Assembly: GCA_022592445.1 (NCBI GenBank) | Contig: JABYQR010000278.1 | Location: 1 to 62,060, forward strand | Reading direction: 5' to 3' | Origin: Cytidiella melzeri | Lineage: Eukaryota; Basidiomycota; Agaricomycetes; Polyporales; Irpicaceae | Length of the DNA: 62,060 nucleotides | In this document: positions 11,083 to 21,060 of the stretch, piece after piece | Layout: the number at the start of each line of letters is the position of its first letter | Numbering within the stretch: the first letter of the stretch is position 1 | Notes under the pieces: generated by a model | Told to the model about the DNA's origin: nothing | Database searches by the model: none | Seen by the model: the letters and a program-made list of their open reading frames with translations, nothing else | Made by a program: the position numbers and the translations under genes

Positions 11083-11241
11083 CTTGAGGACGTTGGTGGC
11101 AGTGACACGTCGATCCTGATTATGAAAGTCAATCTCCAGTACTTATAAGAAAGCCTGAGTGTGTCGTGAGCTGTGATGAGGAAACGTAGAGGGAGGATGT
11201 CGCCATTGAACCCTGGAGCTTTCCCGTTGCAGAAGAATAAG

Positions 11242-12032
11242 CACTGGCCGCTGCAGAGTCCGGCGCAGACATGCTCGGGCTGATGTTCGTCCCCACTAGC
11301 AAACGGTTTATTCCCCTCCGACGCGCTCAAAAAATCTCTGCCGCGATACACAGCACCAGACTCTCCCGACCGGTGCTCGAAACCTCCGTGGATAGAATCG
11401 TCCCGAACGAACCGTGGTTCACCGCCCACGCCAACAGACTGTTCACCGTGCTCTCCCCTGCACTCTCCGCCGCCCGACCTCTCCTCGTTGGTGTGTTCCA
11501 AGACCAAGCGCGCTCGGAAATCCTCGACGCCGTCGCCTCTGCCAAGTTGGACCTTGTGCAGCTGCACGGGTCCGAACCACCCGAATGGGCGAAACATATC
11601 CCTGTACCCGTCATTCGCGTGTTCCGCGTCGGCGCGGCGGCTGAAGGGCATGGACACGGGCTCTCAGAGATCACTCGTCCCGGGTTGAACAATTTTGTGC
11701 TTTTGGACGCCGTCCTCCCTGGGAGCGCGAACGGGCTGAGTGGGGGGACGGGCCAGAGGGTGGATTGGCAGCTGGCGAAGAGGGTTGTGGAGAGCAGTGA
11801 GGTGGGGGGATGCGGCGCGTCCAATGCGGATGTTAACGAGTACCCGATGCCGATTATGCTCGCTGGAGGGCTCACGCCAGAGAATGTGAGGGAGGCGGTG
11901 GAGACTGTGAGGCCGTGGGCAGTGGATGTGAGTGGGGGTGTGGAGGTGGAGGGCGGACAGGGAAAGGACGTCGAGAAGGTGAGGGCGTTTGTGAGGGCTG
12001 CTAAAGAACCTTTTGTGGATCTAGTTTGCTAG
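11242..12032 (+). pseudogene. TRP1: Orphan PRAI domain: 3' fragment of tryptophan gene TRP1 (copy 1)
   Basis: From an AG splice acceptor at 11240-11241 the frame reads LAAAESGADMLGLMFVPTSKR, then QLHGSEPPEW, LLDAVLPG, AGGLTPENV and DVSGGVE. These are phosphoribosylanthranilate isomerase (TrpF) blocks to the natural C-terminus. In basidiomycetes this domain is the C-terminal part of the trifunctional GATase-IGPS-PRAI protein. Upstream there is no KICG strand with the catalytic Cys and no IGPS or GATase exon, only the 5' region of the divergent MFS remnant. An ATG at 11271 could give 253 residues but without the catalytic Cys. I therefore call it a duplicated, inactive gene tail; an unusual non-catalytic product cannot be excluded. 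Confidence 0.75.
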
Positions 12033-12048
12033 ACGGGGCGTGAATATA

Positions 12049-12075
12049 AGATAGGCCCAGGACTGTTTCGACTAC
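12049..12075 (+). repeat. Left terminal inverted repeat (27 bp)
   Basis: Perfect inverted match to 14992-15018; the similarity stops abruptly after CGACTAC. Confidence 0.95.
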
Positions 12076-12232
12076 ATCACGTGGCTAAAAAGCCGTCACT
12101 CGGTGTCACGCATTTTATGTCTTAAATAAATCAATAACTCCAATAACAAGCCAAACGTAGACATATGTGTGATCAAATGATAATTAAACTTTCTCTGAGC
12201 AAGGGCCACCGACTCTACGACAGCATTCCAGC

Positions 12233-14854
12233 ATGAGCGAGCACGGAAAACGCAAGCGGGGAATCTCCCAGTCTATCACGGAGTGGGGTGGGCAGGCAAA
12301 ACGGAAGATTTCGGGGATTTTGAGCCGCAAGTCTTCGAAAGAACAGCCTTTAGGTGATAAAGTGAGTGTCATCAGAGCCTGAGCACTCAAAGCAGAAGGC
12401 AGAATCACTTATCTTTTCTAGGGAGAAGCACTTTCCTCAGTAGACATGCAGCAGGGTACCCGAGGCAATGGTTCTGCAGGCTCTGATGTGCCCGAGATTA
12501 GCACTGTAGTCGAGAGTCAGCCAGTGTCCACGGCCTATGAGAAAATTCAACCTACCACTTCAGCTCCTTCTGGGGGTGATACAACGTCGTCTCGTGCATC
12601 TAGCACTTCGTCTCTCGGTCGCATTTTCAATACCAGTCAGCTCAGGTTTCGACTTCAGTCCACTTTTGAGGAAATCACCACACCCACCTGGTCATCTCGT
12701 TCCCCAGTCTCTCCCGCATCATCCATCATGAATCTACCATCCAGAATGACCTCCCCGAGCCCATACACCTTATCCAATGCTTCGTCCAACTGGTCCTCGA
12801 GCCGAGGCAGTTTGATCAGCTTCGCGAGCGATGTTGTCTCGGAGAACTCAGAGTTGGGACCCCCGGAACCTTTAATCGTCGAGATTGATGCAACCGAGCG
12901 GGATTCAGACATGGAAGATGCTGTGGACGAAATGGAGGATGAGCTAGAGCCGGAGATTGGTACGGGAGGTGACAACAAACCAGTGCAGTCTATTACTTCG
13001 GCCTATACTCCACCTCCCGAGAAAGATGAAGCTTATCGTGCTTGGGAAGATCTGAAGGCATTGCTCGAGCCTCGCAAACCTTCGGGTAAAGGGAATAAGC
13101 CTTTTGAGGGTGGTGACCACTTACAGAAGCGTATGGAGATGATGAGAATGTTTCTTTGGCTGTACATCTCGGGAGATCCGCCGGCATGGATCGACGCTTC
13201 GATGCGCACAGCTGCCGCAAACGAAGGTGGAACAGGTCTTGCACGACGTCTCCGAAAATGGGCGCGAAATTTCATCGATGACCGCCATGATCTACCTGTC
13301 AACTTCAACGGCATGTGGAAACCGTCAGCACTAGAGAACGAAGAGCTAAAGGTTGCACTTAGCGAGCATCTCCAATCTGTTGGACAGCATGTTCGTGCTC
13401 TTGATATTGTTGAGTTCCTTGCGGAACCAAATACTCAAACACGATTTGGGCTGAAGAAGACCATCGGACTCTCGACTGCTCAGGGATGGATGCACCGTTT
13501 GCGGTACAGATGGGCCAAGCTTCCGAGTGGACAGTACGTTGATGGACACGAGCGCGAAGATGTTGTTAAATATTGCCAAGAGGTTTTTCTGCCGGCATTG
13601 GAGAAGCTGCGGCCATTGTTACGGCAGTACGTTGTCAATGGCGAAGAAGTTGCACCTACAGACTCTGATGGCAATCTTGTCATTGATCCGGCTCGTCGTA
13701 CTGTTATCTGGTGGCATGATGAATTGACGTTCTATGCAAATGATCGTCGTAAGGTACGATGGGTACATGAAAACGAAAAGGCCGTACCTCGAGCAAAAGG
13801 CGAAGGTGCATCATTAATGGTTTCGGACTTCGTCTCAGCAGACTACGGCTGGCTACGATCTGCGGATGGAAAGAATTCGGCTCGTCGCTTGTTCCGTCCT
13901 GGAAAGAATCGTGATGGATACTATACAAATGCCGATATCCTGGAACAGGTTGCAGCTGCCATTGAACTTGTCCATCAAGAGTGGCCCAACGACGACCACT
14001 GCTTCATTTTTGACAATGCTCCCACTCACCTGAAACGAGCAGATGACGCTCTCTCCGCCCGTAGCATGCCAAAGAATCCCTCGACTCTGGAAAAGAATTT
14101 TGGCGTAGACAGCACTGTATCGGCGGATGGGAAGCCGGTATACAGCCCTGATGGAAAGCTACTCAAGGAGCGCCGTCCAATGACAGATGGGGTTCTATCG
14201 GACGGCACAACTCAACCTCTTTATTTCCCATTGGATGACTCCGACCCTGCACGTCGTGGCGCATTCAAAGGTATGGCAATAATTCTCACGGAACGAGGCT
14301 ACGAGAATGCACATCAGCTCCGCGCGCAATGCCCCAAATTTCAATGCCCCCCACCTTTGAACGGTCTTGCACCTCTAGAATTCTACTCCACCAACCCATG
14401 CTGCTGCCGTCGCCTTCTCTTTCATCAGCCGGACTTTACCAATGCAAAGTCCCTTCTCGAGCTTCGATGCGAGAAGGAAGGTGTCGGCTGCATATTCCTC
14501 CCGAAATTCCATTGTGAGCTCAATCCGATTGAGCAGTGCTGGGGGTACTCGAAGCGGATCTACCGCAAGAATCCGACTTCGAAGAAGGAGGCAGATCTCG
14601 AGGCAAATCTCATTGCAGCTCTTGACTCGGTTCCTTTGAAATCCATTCGCCGGTAAGTGACATGATCTTTGTGCATACCATGGCTGTTCTAACCATCTCG
14701 ACGCAGATTCTCTACTCGCGCTCTGCGCTTTTCGGATGCCTACTATAAGGGCCTTAACGGAAAGCAGGCCGCGTGGGCCAGTAAGAAATATTCAGGCCAT
14801 AGAGTAATCCCCAGGGATGTTTTCAAACGCCTCACAGCCGAGAATATAGTTTAG
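12233..14854 (+). CDS. DDE transposase of the Tc1/mariner-like element, three exons, 835 aa
   Basis: Exons 12233-12361, 12422-14652 and 14707-14854 are joined by introns of 60 bp (GTGAGT..TAG) and 54 bp (GTAAGT..CAG). All junctions keep frame, and the last exon ends at TAG 14854. The N-terminus is basic (MSEHGKRKRG), followed by a long Ser/Thr-rich and acidic region (to about residue 230). A helical, possibly DNA-binding part comes next, then the catalytic domain: WWHDE (Asp about 476), FIFDNAPTH (Asp about 574) and ELNPIEQCWGYSKR (Glu about 747). The second Asp and the Glu are about 172 residues apart, against 34-41 in usual Tc1/mariner enzymes. The extra segment holds a Cys cluster (NPCCCRR). 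There are no stops or frameshifts, so the protein may be active. Confidence 0.88.
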
Positions 14855-14991
14855 ATTTTTTTCTCATATTCTCTAAAGTACACAACAATGAATACATAGA
14901 TTCTAAGTATGTTCCAGCGCAAGCATGAGACATAGAGGCTTATCCGAACAGCGCACGTGATAATCACATGACATGTCACAGTGTGACGATA

Positions 14992-15018
14992 GTAGTCGAA
15001 ACAGTCCTGGGCCTATCT
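14992..15018 (-). repeat. Right terminal inverted repeat (27 bp)
   Basis: Perfect inverted copy of 12049-12075, followed by the TA duplication. Confidence 0.95.
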
Positions 15019-15059
15019 TATGTGTGAAGGATATAGGGATCCAGTATGAAGTTATTTTT

Positions 15060-15699
15060 TATGACGTTATTTATGGGTATTTATTCGAAGTCGCGAACGT
15101 CACAATTTTGTGATTTTCATGTCACAATCATGGTTTCGACCGGTGCACTCGCAAACACGCGAACAAAAAACAAGAAACCACTCATCACACTCGGGCGCTT
15201 CGGTAGCGCTTAACACACCGCTGCTTTCCTCAGTTGGCAAGTTCAGTCTCCCACGCTCCTCCCCAGCATCCAGGAAGGATTTCTAGGACACAAATCTTCA
15301 GATAGCTATAGAATAATAGGATTGAGCAATCATTGTAATTCTCTTCTCCTACTATGTAATGTTCAATTTGTGCAGCAACACCCATAACCTGTTCTAAAGC
15401 ACTTGGAGATCAATAAAGCAATGAATTCCAGTAGCTCCATGGCTCCAGTGACAATGAGATTGTTGCATTAGTATACTAATATACATTACAGGTGTGTTGA
15501 TTTTGTACTGGGGGAATTCAGCTGCACAGTGAGCTTGCAAAGCCTTTTTACTACCAAGAGGGCCCCGCCGCTCGGGCGGCTCAACCCCCATATTTGGTCT
15601 CCCATCAAAACTCGCGCAAATAGACGCTTGATGGTGAGGACCGTGGACTCGTTTCGCGAAAGTGAAACCGTGACCACGTCACAAATCCTCGTTCACGCC
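15060..15699 (+). repeat. Left arm of the palindrome
   Basis: Inverted match to 15764-16404, with a few mismatches and small indels. Confidence 0.9.
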
Positions 15700-15763
15700 C
15701 TCGTTTCGCCCATTGTGACCGTGCAAACGAGTGGTTTCTTGATAAAAACCCAAAAATCATGAA

Positions 15764-16404
15764 GGCGTGAACGAGGATTTGTGACGTGGTCACGGTTTCA
15801 CTTTCGCGAAACGAGTCCACGGTCCTCACCATCAAGCGTCTATTTGCGCGAGTTTTGATGGGAGACCAAATATGGGGGTTGAGCCGCCCGAGCGGCGGGG
15901 CCCTCTTGGTAGTAAAAAGGCTTTGCAAGCTCACTGTGCAGCTGAATTCCCCCAGTACAAAATCAACACACCTGTAATGTATATTAGTATACTAATGCAA
16001 CAATCTCATTGTCACTGGAGCCATGGAGCTACTGGAATTCATTGCTTTATTGATCTCCAAGTGCTTTAGAACAGGTTATGGGTGTTGCTGCACAAATTGA
16101 ACATTACACAGTAGGAGAAAAGAACTACAATAATTGCTCAATCCTATTATTCTATAGCTATGTGAAAATTTGTGTCTTAGAAATCCTTCCTGGATGCTGG
16201 GGAGGAGTGTGGGAGACCAAACTTGCCAATTGAGGAAAGCAGCGGCATGTTAAGCGCTACTGAAGCGCCCGAGTGTGATGAGTGGTTTCTTGTTTTTTGT
16301 TCGCGTGTTTGCGAGTGCACCGGTCGAAACCATGATTGTGACATGAAAAATCACAAAATTGTGATGTTCGCGACTTCGAATAAATACCCATAAATAATGT
16401 CATA
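15764..16404 (-). repeat. Right arm of the palindrome
   Basis: Inverted match to 15060-15699; ends at the GATCCAG duplication. Confidence 0.9.
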
Positions 16405-16829
16405 GATCCAGGGTTTTATGGTGTATTCTTATTTGGATTGGAATATCATCTCTACATACGTGTATTTTGTTCCGGGGCAGATTCAGAGCCTACCAGGGAC
16501 ATGCTCGTGACATACACAGAATTGGTGACTGGACTAAGTGCACAACCTTCAACAAACGGGTTACAAATGTGTCATTGTCGCAAAGCCCACAAACATGTAC
16601 ACCCACACTTCTCATCATCTATCATCACATCTGAAATAATGAAAAGTATACAATGGAGATAACATTCTACTTTGGTGGGCTAAACTTGAACCTGACGAAC
16701 TCTGTTCTGATCATCCATTTGTGCCCAATACTACATGGTTGCTTCTACCGGATCACTTCGTTACTGTGAAGCATACACATCCCGACTTTATGCAAGTGTT
16801 CCTCCACTGATAGGGCATCTAATGCTCTA

Positions 16830-17489
16830 TTATTGCTTCTCACTGCCGCGACTTTGCCAGTATGAGCGCGGTTGAAATTCTTGCTGTCTGAGGAGTGCCT
16901 GCCACTTCCGTATGCGTTCCCGATACGGCGCCGTGTCTAGTGGTGGCCGTGGTGGCTGTGACAGTGCCGCGGCCTTTGGTCGTGGCTGTGACGATGGTGG
17001 CTGTGGCGGTGCCGGTTGTGGCTGTGACGGCGCCGCCTTTGGTTGTGGCTGTGGCTGTCCCTGCCCTGCCCGTAGTTCTGCCTGCCCAACCTTTGTTGCT
17101 GGTCGAACCAGTTGCGGTCGAGCCGGCAGTTGCGGTAGAAACTGTTGCGGTCGATCCGGCAGTTGCAGTTGCGGCTTTTGTCGTGACGGCCCCGCCTGTT
17201 GTTGTCTCAACAGTGGTCTCCTCGAACGCCCCTGCTGTTTGAAGTCCGGGGACAATGGTCTCTTCCAGGTTGGTCCCTTCCCTTTTGCCGGTGTTTGCTG
17301 CAAATCTGCTGGCATCCGTTTGGTGATTTGATATGGATTGGTAGAGTCACGTGTGTCTGTGCTCCTTGTCTCTAAGGCAGTGGGGGAGTGGGATTCTCTA
17401 CTGCCGTATGGGGTGGCAGACACAGTGACTGTATAGAATGCACTGGTGACAATAGCTGCAATCAAAACAAGAGAGGTTGAGAAGTGCAT
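16830..17489 (-). CDS. Secreted prepro-protein with variable mature domain (variant 1, 219 aa)
   Basis: The start ATG is at 17489; the frame extends upstream, but this ATG begins a typical signal peptide (MHFSTSLVLIAAIVTSAFYT, cleavage near residue 25). A Ser/Thr-rich pro-segment follows, ending in QITKR (residues 54-58), a Kex2-type dibasic site. The predicted mature part is 161 residues, very basic and rich in Pro and Gln (QPQPQPK.., PAPPQPPSSQP), and ends near QEFQPRSYWQSRGSEKQ. The leader (17316-17489) is almost identical to the copy 2 paralogue, whereas the mature part is nearly unalignable apart from short echoes (KRP, QAGPS, FQP). It has no cysteine pattern and I do not recognise the family. 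A secreted, rapidly diversifying or recognition-type protein is inference. Confidence 0.75.
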   Translation of the reverse strand: MHFSTSLVLIAAIVTSAFYTVTVSATPYGSRESHSPTALETRSTDTRDSTNPYQITKRMPADLQQTPAKGKGPTWKRPLSPDFKQQGRSRRPLLRQQQAGPSRQKPQLQLPDRPQQFLPQLPARPQLVRPATKVGQAELRAGQGQPQPQPKAAPSQPQPAPPQPPSSQPRPKAAALSQPPRPPLDTAPYRERIRKWQALLRQQEFQPRSYWQSRGSEKQ

Positions 17490-17689
17490 TATGATATAGG
17501 GACTCTTGGGTGATTGAAAAAGGTTTTGGAAAGATAATGATATGGCTAGCTGTTGGAAGAGTTTCAGTACAGTGGCCCAACACAAGGGCAAGATGGACAG
17601 TAATGTACTTACCGACCAGCGCTGAAGCAAGGAAAAGACTTGGAGTGATGGATGTGTTCTAAGGATGAAGCAGGCTGGCAATGGGTCTT

Positions 17690-18829
17690 ATATATCTTGC
17701 AAATGCATCCTGTACAGCAATGACTCAAAGCAGAGACTACAATCTCAGATTGGGGTTGGAAATGTCCTAGTTACCTTTTGTTTTAAAGATACACTGCTCA
17801 GTGATCAATGCAACACATTGTGCACTGCATGCTCTGAGATGGTTGGTAGACCGTTGTCAACAGCATTGTTTTACCCCCCTTTTTTAATCTCTCATATCAA
17901 AGTCAATGCTGTGATCAGACCAGAGCCTTGTCCACTGATACAACATGTATGCAGCAATCAGAGACATTCAGAGTAAATCATCATAGCTATTTTCCAAGTC
18001 TAACTCTCAATTAATTCTGTAGCAGTGGTCTGGGGTCCTACTCCCTGAGAAATTGGGTCATTCATAAGAATAAAGCAGAATCGGGCCTTTTTTTTAACCC
18101 TCCTTCAGAGGAAAGACAACAAGAATTAACCCATGATTATTGCTTTTCCAGTACTTACTCATAACAATTTCATTTACCAGACGATCCAAGTATTTGTATA
18201 CTCACATGTTTAACACATCTGCAACCCTGCTGTCCTTTGTCCACATTTTGATCTAGTCCATTGGCCAGCTACATTCAACATAGTTGGTTGGTGAATGGTA
18301 GCTACACAGCAAGGACAGTTAAATGACCTCACTCAACATAGTGTACATGAAAGCTATAGTTGTGTGTCTAAACATAGGTAATCCAATCTCACCTACCAAT
18401 GGATCTCCTCACAAAAACTGTTGCTGGTGAATTATTAAAAACAATACACTACTTGTAACCAGCTCTTTGAACCTTTGTAATGCTTTGAACTGGCAACCAA
18501 AATGCAGTTTTTGACTTTCCTGGACAGCACATGGGCCCAAATGAACAACTAATATAAACCCACATATAGCCCCATCTTGTATCAACACCCTGGACCTGGT
18601 CCGGGAATCTTGTCAATTGAAGTGGAATTGAGCAGATTATGGCTAGTCTACTGTTGAAAGTCTCTCAGACTTGCATCAAAACTCTGCTCTGGATTAGTGA
18701 GGTATGACTTGCCAAATTGAGTAGTCATGAATTTCAAGCCCATGCAAGATAATGTAAAATCATGGCCAGGCCCTCAGATTCATTGTAGACATGTTCAGCA
18801 ATTCACAAACCTTGCTTGTCCCCTGAGCA
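17690..18829. other. No gene seen; shared with 49375-50530 of copy 2
   Basis: This noncoding stretch holds the putative promoter side of the secreted gene. From about 18440 it carries a diverged copy of the satellite front block also found at 51090-51504 and 57478-57879 (shared AATGCAGTTTTTGA and TCAATTGAAGTGGAATTGAG). Confidence 0.5.
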
Positions 18830-19435
18830 ACATTTACCAGTATTTTTAGCTTCTGGAGCTGATCCTGACAAGACATTGCCAAGCTCTATATTCTTGGAGC
18901 GTGTAAGGTTTCTGTTGCATCAGCAGTGGGCAATGCAACTGATTGTCTCACAAATCCTTGCAAACATTGTATTCTTGCTGAGCAGGAGTTATCATCAGAA
19001 CACAGCCTGTGGAAGTTTCAGTCAAAATGAGGCAGTTCAGACATCAACAAGACATGTATGCCCTAAAATTTTGATCCTAGCAGGAAATCTAGAACTCCTA
19101 TATTCAGGGGCACATAATTGTTCAAGAAAACGTAGGGGGTGCAATATTGTTTTTGTTGCATCAGCAGTAGGCAATGCAATTGATTGTTTCACAAAGTTTG
19201 GTTGCTTGCTGAGCAAGAGTTACCATCAGAACACAGCTTGTGGCAGTTCCAATTGAAATGAGGCAGTTCAGACATCAACAGGACAAATTTGCCCTGAAAG
19301 TTTGATTCTAACAGGAAATCTAGAACTACTATATTCAGGGAGTACATGATTGTTTCCATTCCATTAGCAGTGGCAATGCAACTAATTGTTTCAGAAAATT
19401 TTGGAAACATCAGTTGCTTTCTGGGCAAGCGTTAC
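18830..19435 (+). repeat. Satellite B array (copy 1 tail)
   Basis: Units of about 200-230 bp contain GGGCAATGCAACTGATTGT, a TTACCATCAGAACACAGCCTG motif and GAGGCAGTTCAGACATCAAC. The array matches 50530-51074 in copy 2 and is cut by the gypsy1 LTR. Confidence 0.7.
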
Positions 19436-19490
19436 TGTAACAGTTAAGGTTACACTCACCAGATAAGTGTTTAACTTGAGGGGGAGATAG
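19436..19490 (-). repeat. gypsy1 left LTR, first piece
   Basis: TGTAACAGTTAAGGTTACAC onward matches the solo LTR at 6935-6881 (inverted) and the right LTR at 42710. It is interrupted after GATAG by the Copia element and continues at 25013. Confidence 0.9.
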
Positions 19491-19931
19491 TAATGGCTTT
19501 TCAGCTCCGGCTCACGGACTAGTAGTTACCAGACTCTCTTTTGTTTTCCGTATATGGTCGCTCTATTGTTCTTTCTTCACGCGGACACATCTGTATCACA
19601 GACTTTCCTTTTTGGGTCGCCTGAGGGCTCTGTCTTATATACCTTCACCCCTGCTCCTGACACTCCATCGTGCTCTTTCTCTTTCGCACCTGGAGTGAGT
19701 ATTCTTCGTTGTCCCTCACATATGCAATATGCTCACAGCCTGTACCTGTAGTTAACTCGCTCTGCTCGTGTGTCTTAGGTACAGTCATTATGCTAATTGT
19801 GCTCTTTCTCTTTCGCACCTGGATTAACTCGCTCTGCTCGTGTGTCTTAGGTTCTTACAACGGCAAGTGGGATTACAACTGTGCATCACATCCCTGCCTC
19901 TAGACGTGTTGAATACATTCAACCGTCTTTA
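19491..19931 (+). repeat. Copia 5' LTR
   Basis: Contains a TCTTATATACC promoter-like box and internal duplicated tracts (GTGCTCTTTCTCTTTCGCAC twice). It pairs with 24567-25007. Confidence 0.9.
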
Positions 19932-19943
19932 GGTTATGAGCCC
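19932..19943 (+). promoter_or_regulatory. Copia primer-binding site, initiator-tRNA anticodon type
   Basis: GGTTATGAGCCC directly follows the 5' LTR. It is complementary to the anticodon stem-loop of eukaryotic initiator tRNA-Met (GGGCUCAUAACC). This is the half-tRNA priming mode known from Drosophila copia, rather than pairing to the tRNA 3' end. Confidence 0.7.
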
Positions 19944-20061
19944 CGCCTGGCTCTAATCAACACTCGTCGTTCACCTTATCGCGCCCATCTGTGCTTTGCT
20001 CCGATCAACATCGACACACGACTCCAGGTATTCACATCCATATCCTTAACGTCCTACCAAC

Positions 20062-21060
20062 ATGTCGGGCACCACACCTCCCACAGGTGGTTCGGCATCG
20101 TCTGGCCCTGCTGGGTCCACTCCTGCCTCTGCAGGCCCCTCTGCCGCTGGTTCGTCGTTCGTCAAGAACACTTCCAGCAACTCCTCGTTCATCAAACTCG
20201 ACTCGCTACCTAAGCTGACTGGTGCCAACAACTGGAAGGAATGGAACATGCTGTTCATCCAGTTCCTCAAGACGCAAGCCGCGTCTGGCATGGTCAATCC
20301 TTCTCTGGTCAAGCCCGCGTCCATCGACACGGACTACAACGACTGGTGCAAGGCCAACGCCAACGTCACTCTGGTTCTCCTCGCAACCGTCGACAGCTCT
20401 CTCCACCATCTCTTTGACCTCAAGACCAACTCTGCCGCTGAGATCTACGCCAAGCTTAAGGCCAACTACTCCGCCTCGACCACTCTCTCTGCGTTCCTCA
20501 AGTTCAAGCAGTACTTCCTTCACACAATCGATGGCTCACGCCCTCTCGTTGAACAGCTTGAAGAACGTGGTCGTCTCTGGCAAGAAGTTGACGCCTCCGG
20601 CATCCTTGACGACAAGGAACTGCTCACAATCTTTGGTCTTCTCTCGGTATTCCCTGACTCCTTCGCCAACATTGTTGAGCCCATCCTCGCTGTCACTGCA
20701 CCAAAGGACTTGAAATACGACAACATCCGATCACGCCTCATCGACAAGGCTAAGTGAAAGGAATTGCCTTCAGTCTCTGCGGTCAAGTTCAACAAGTCTT
20801 CGGCTTCGTCCTCGTTGGGCAAGTCAAAGAAGCAGCGTGGGTTCTGCAAATACAAGGGTCATACAGAGGACGAGTGTCGTAAGAAGAAGGCTGCCATTGA
20901 GGAGGCAAGGAAAGGGGGAAAAGGAGGAAAGGACAAGGGGAAGAAGGAATCTTCTGGGTCACCATCATCATCTAACGGTTCTGCTGCTGTACATGTAGTC
21001 TCCGCTGAGGACTCCACGTCCGAAGCCGCCAACGTCGCAAATATAGATGTTATGTTTTAT
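20062..21060 (+). pseudogene. Copia gag, with nonsense mutation
   Basis: An ATG at 20062 opens a capsid frame with the fungal Copia gag pattern: LTGANNWKEWN, then WCKANANV, LKANYSAS and LEERGRLWQEV. At 20755 a TGA sits where CGA would read Arg, and the frame then continues into a Lys-rich nucleocapsid with GFCKYKGHTEDEC. That zinc knuckle has lost its first Cys (RGFC in place of CGFC). The product would coat the RNA in virus-like particles. Confidence 0.75.

Larger units (their letters stand above)
12049..15018 (+). mobile_element. Tc1/mariner-superfamily DNA transposon, apparently complete (2970 bp)
   Basis: Perfect 27-bp terminal inverted repeats (12049-12075 and 14992-15018) start AGATAGGCCCAGGACTG. 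The element is flanked by TA on both sides (12047-12048 and 15019-15020). The same site in copy 2 (about 48222-48236) reads straight through with one TA and is otherwise identical, so this is a clean insertion younger than the duplication. It encodes one three-exon transposase on the plus strand. TA target and DDE motifs place it in the IS630-Tc1-mariner superfamily; the subfamily is not recognised. Confidence 0.93.
15045..16404. mobile_element. 1360-bp palindromic (foldback-type) element without a transposase
   Basis: Two arms of about 640 bp (15060-15699 and 15764-16404) are near-perfect inverted repeats around a 64-bp centre. It is flanked by GATCCAG at 15038-15044 and 16405-16411, while copy 2 has a single GATCCAG in the same place (about 48242). 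The left end has an extra TATGAAGTTATTTTT before the arm begins, like a partial tandem copy of the terminal TATGACGTTATTTATGG. Open frames inside are mirror images of each other and are not genes. It must have been moved by enzymes encoded elsewhere. A 7-bp (or 8-bp with one mismatch) target duplication fits hAT-like or MULE-like activity, but the family is unresolved. Confidence 0.85.
3619..19435 (+). repeat. Segmental duplication, copy 1
   Basis: Aligns in order with 43393-51074. Shared blocks are 3619-4107, 7721-12048, 15019-15044 and 16412-19435; the gaps are insertions present only here. Gene order is F-box, MFS remnant, PRAI fragment, secreted prepro-protein, satellite tail. Identity by eye is about 98% or better over genes, with one sharply divergent island at about 16670-17310. 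The right end is cut exactly by the start of the gypsy1 LTR at 19436. Confidence 0.9.

Noticed and set aside
11028..11657. Minus-strand 209-aa frame across the MFS start and PRAI region
   Set aside because: It overlaps two recognisable coding regions in a shadow frame and has no motif of its own.
15529..16069. Pairs of identical short proteins encoded on opposite strands
   Set aside because: They are the two arms of the palindrome read in mirror image; no start context, domain or neighbour supports a gene.
16895..17331. Long plus-strand frames rich in Val/Ala or Gly/Cys opposite the secreted gene
   Set aside because: They are the complement of a Pro/Gln-rich coding stretch; composition alone explains the open frames, and copy 2 does not keep them.
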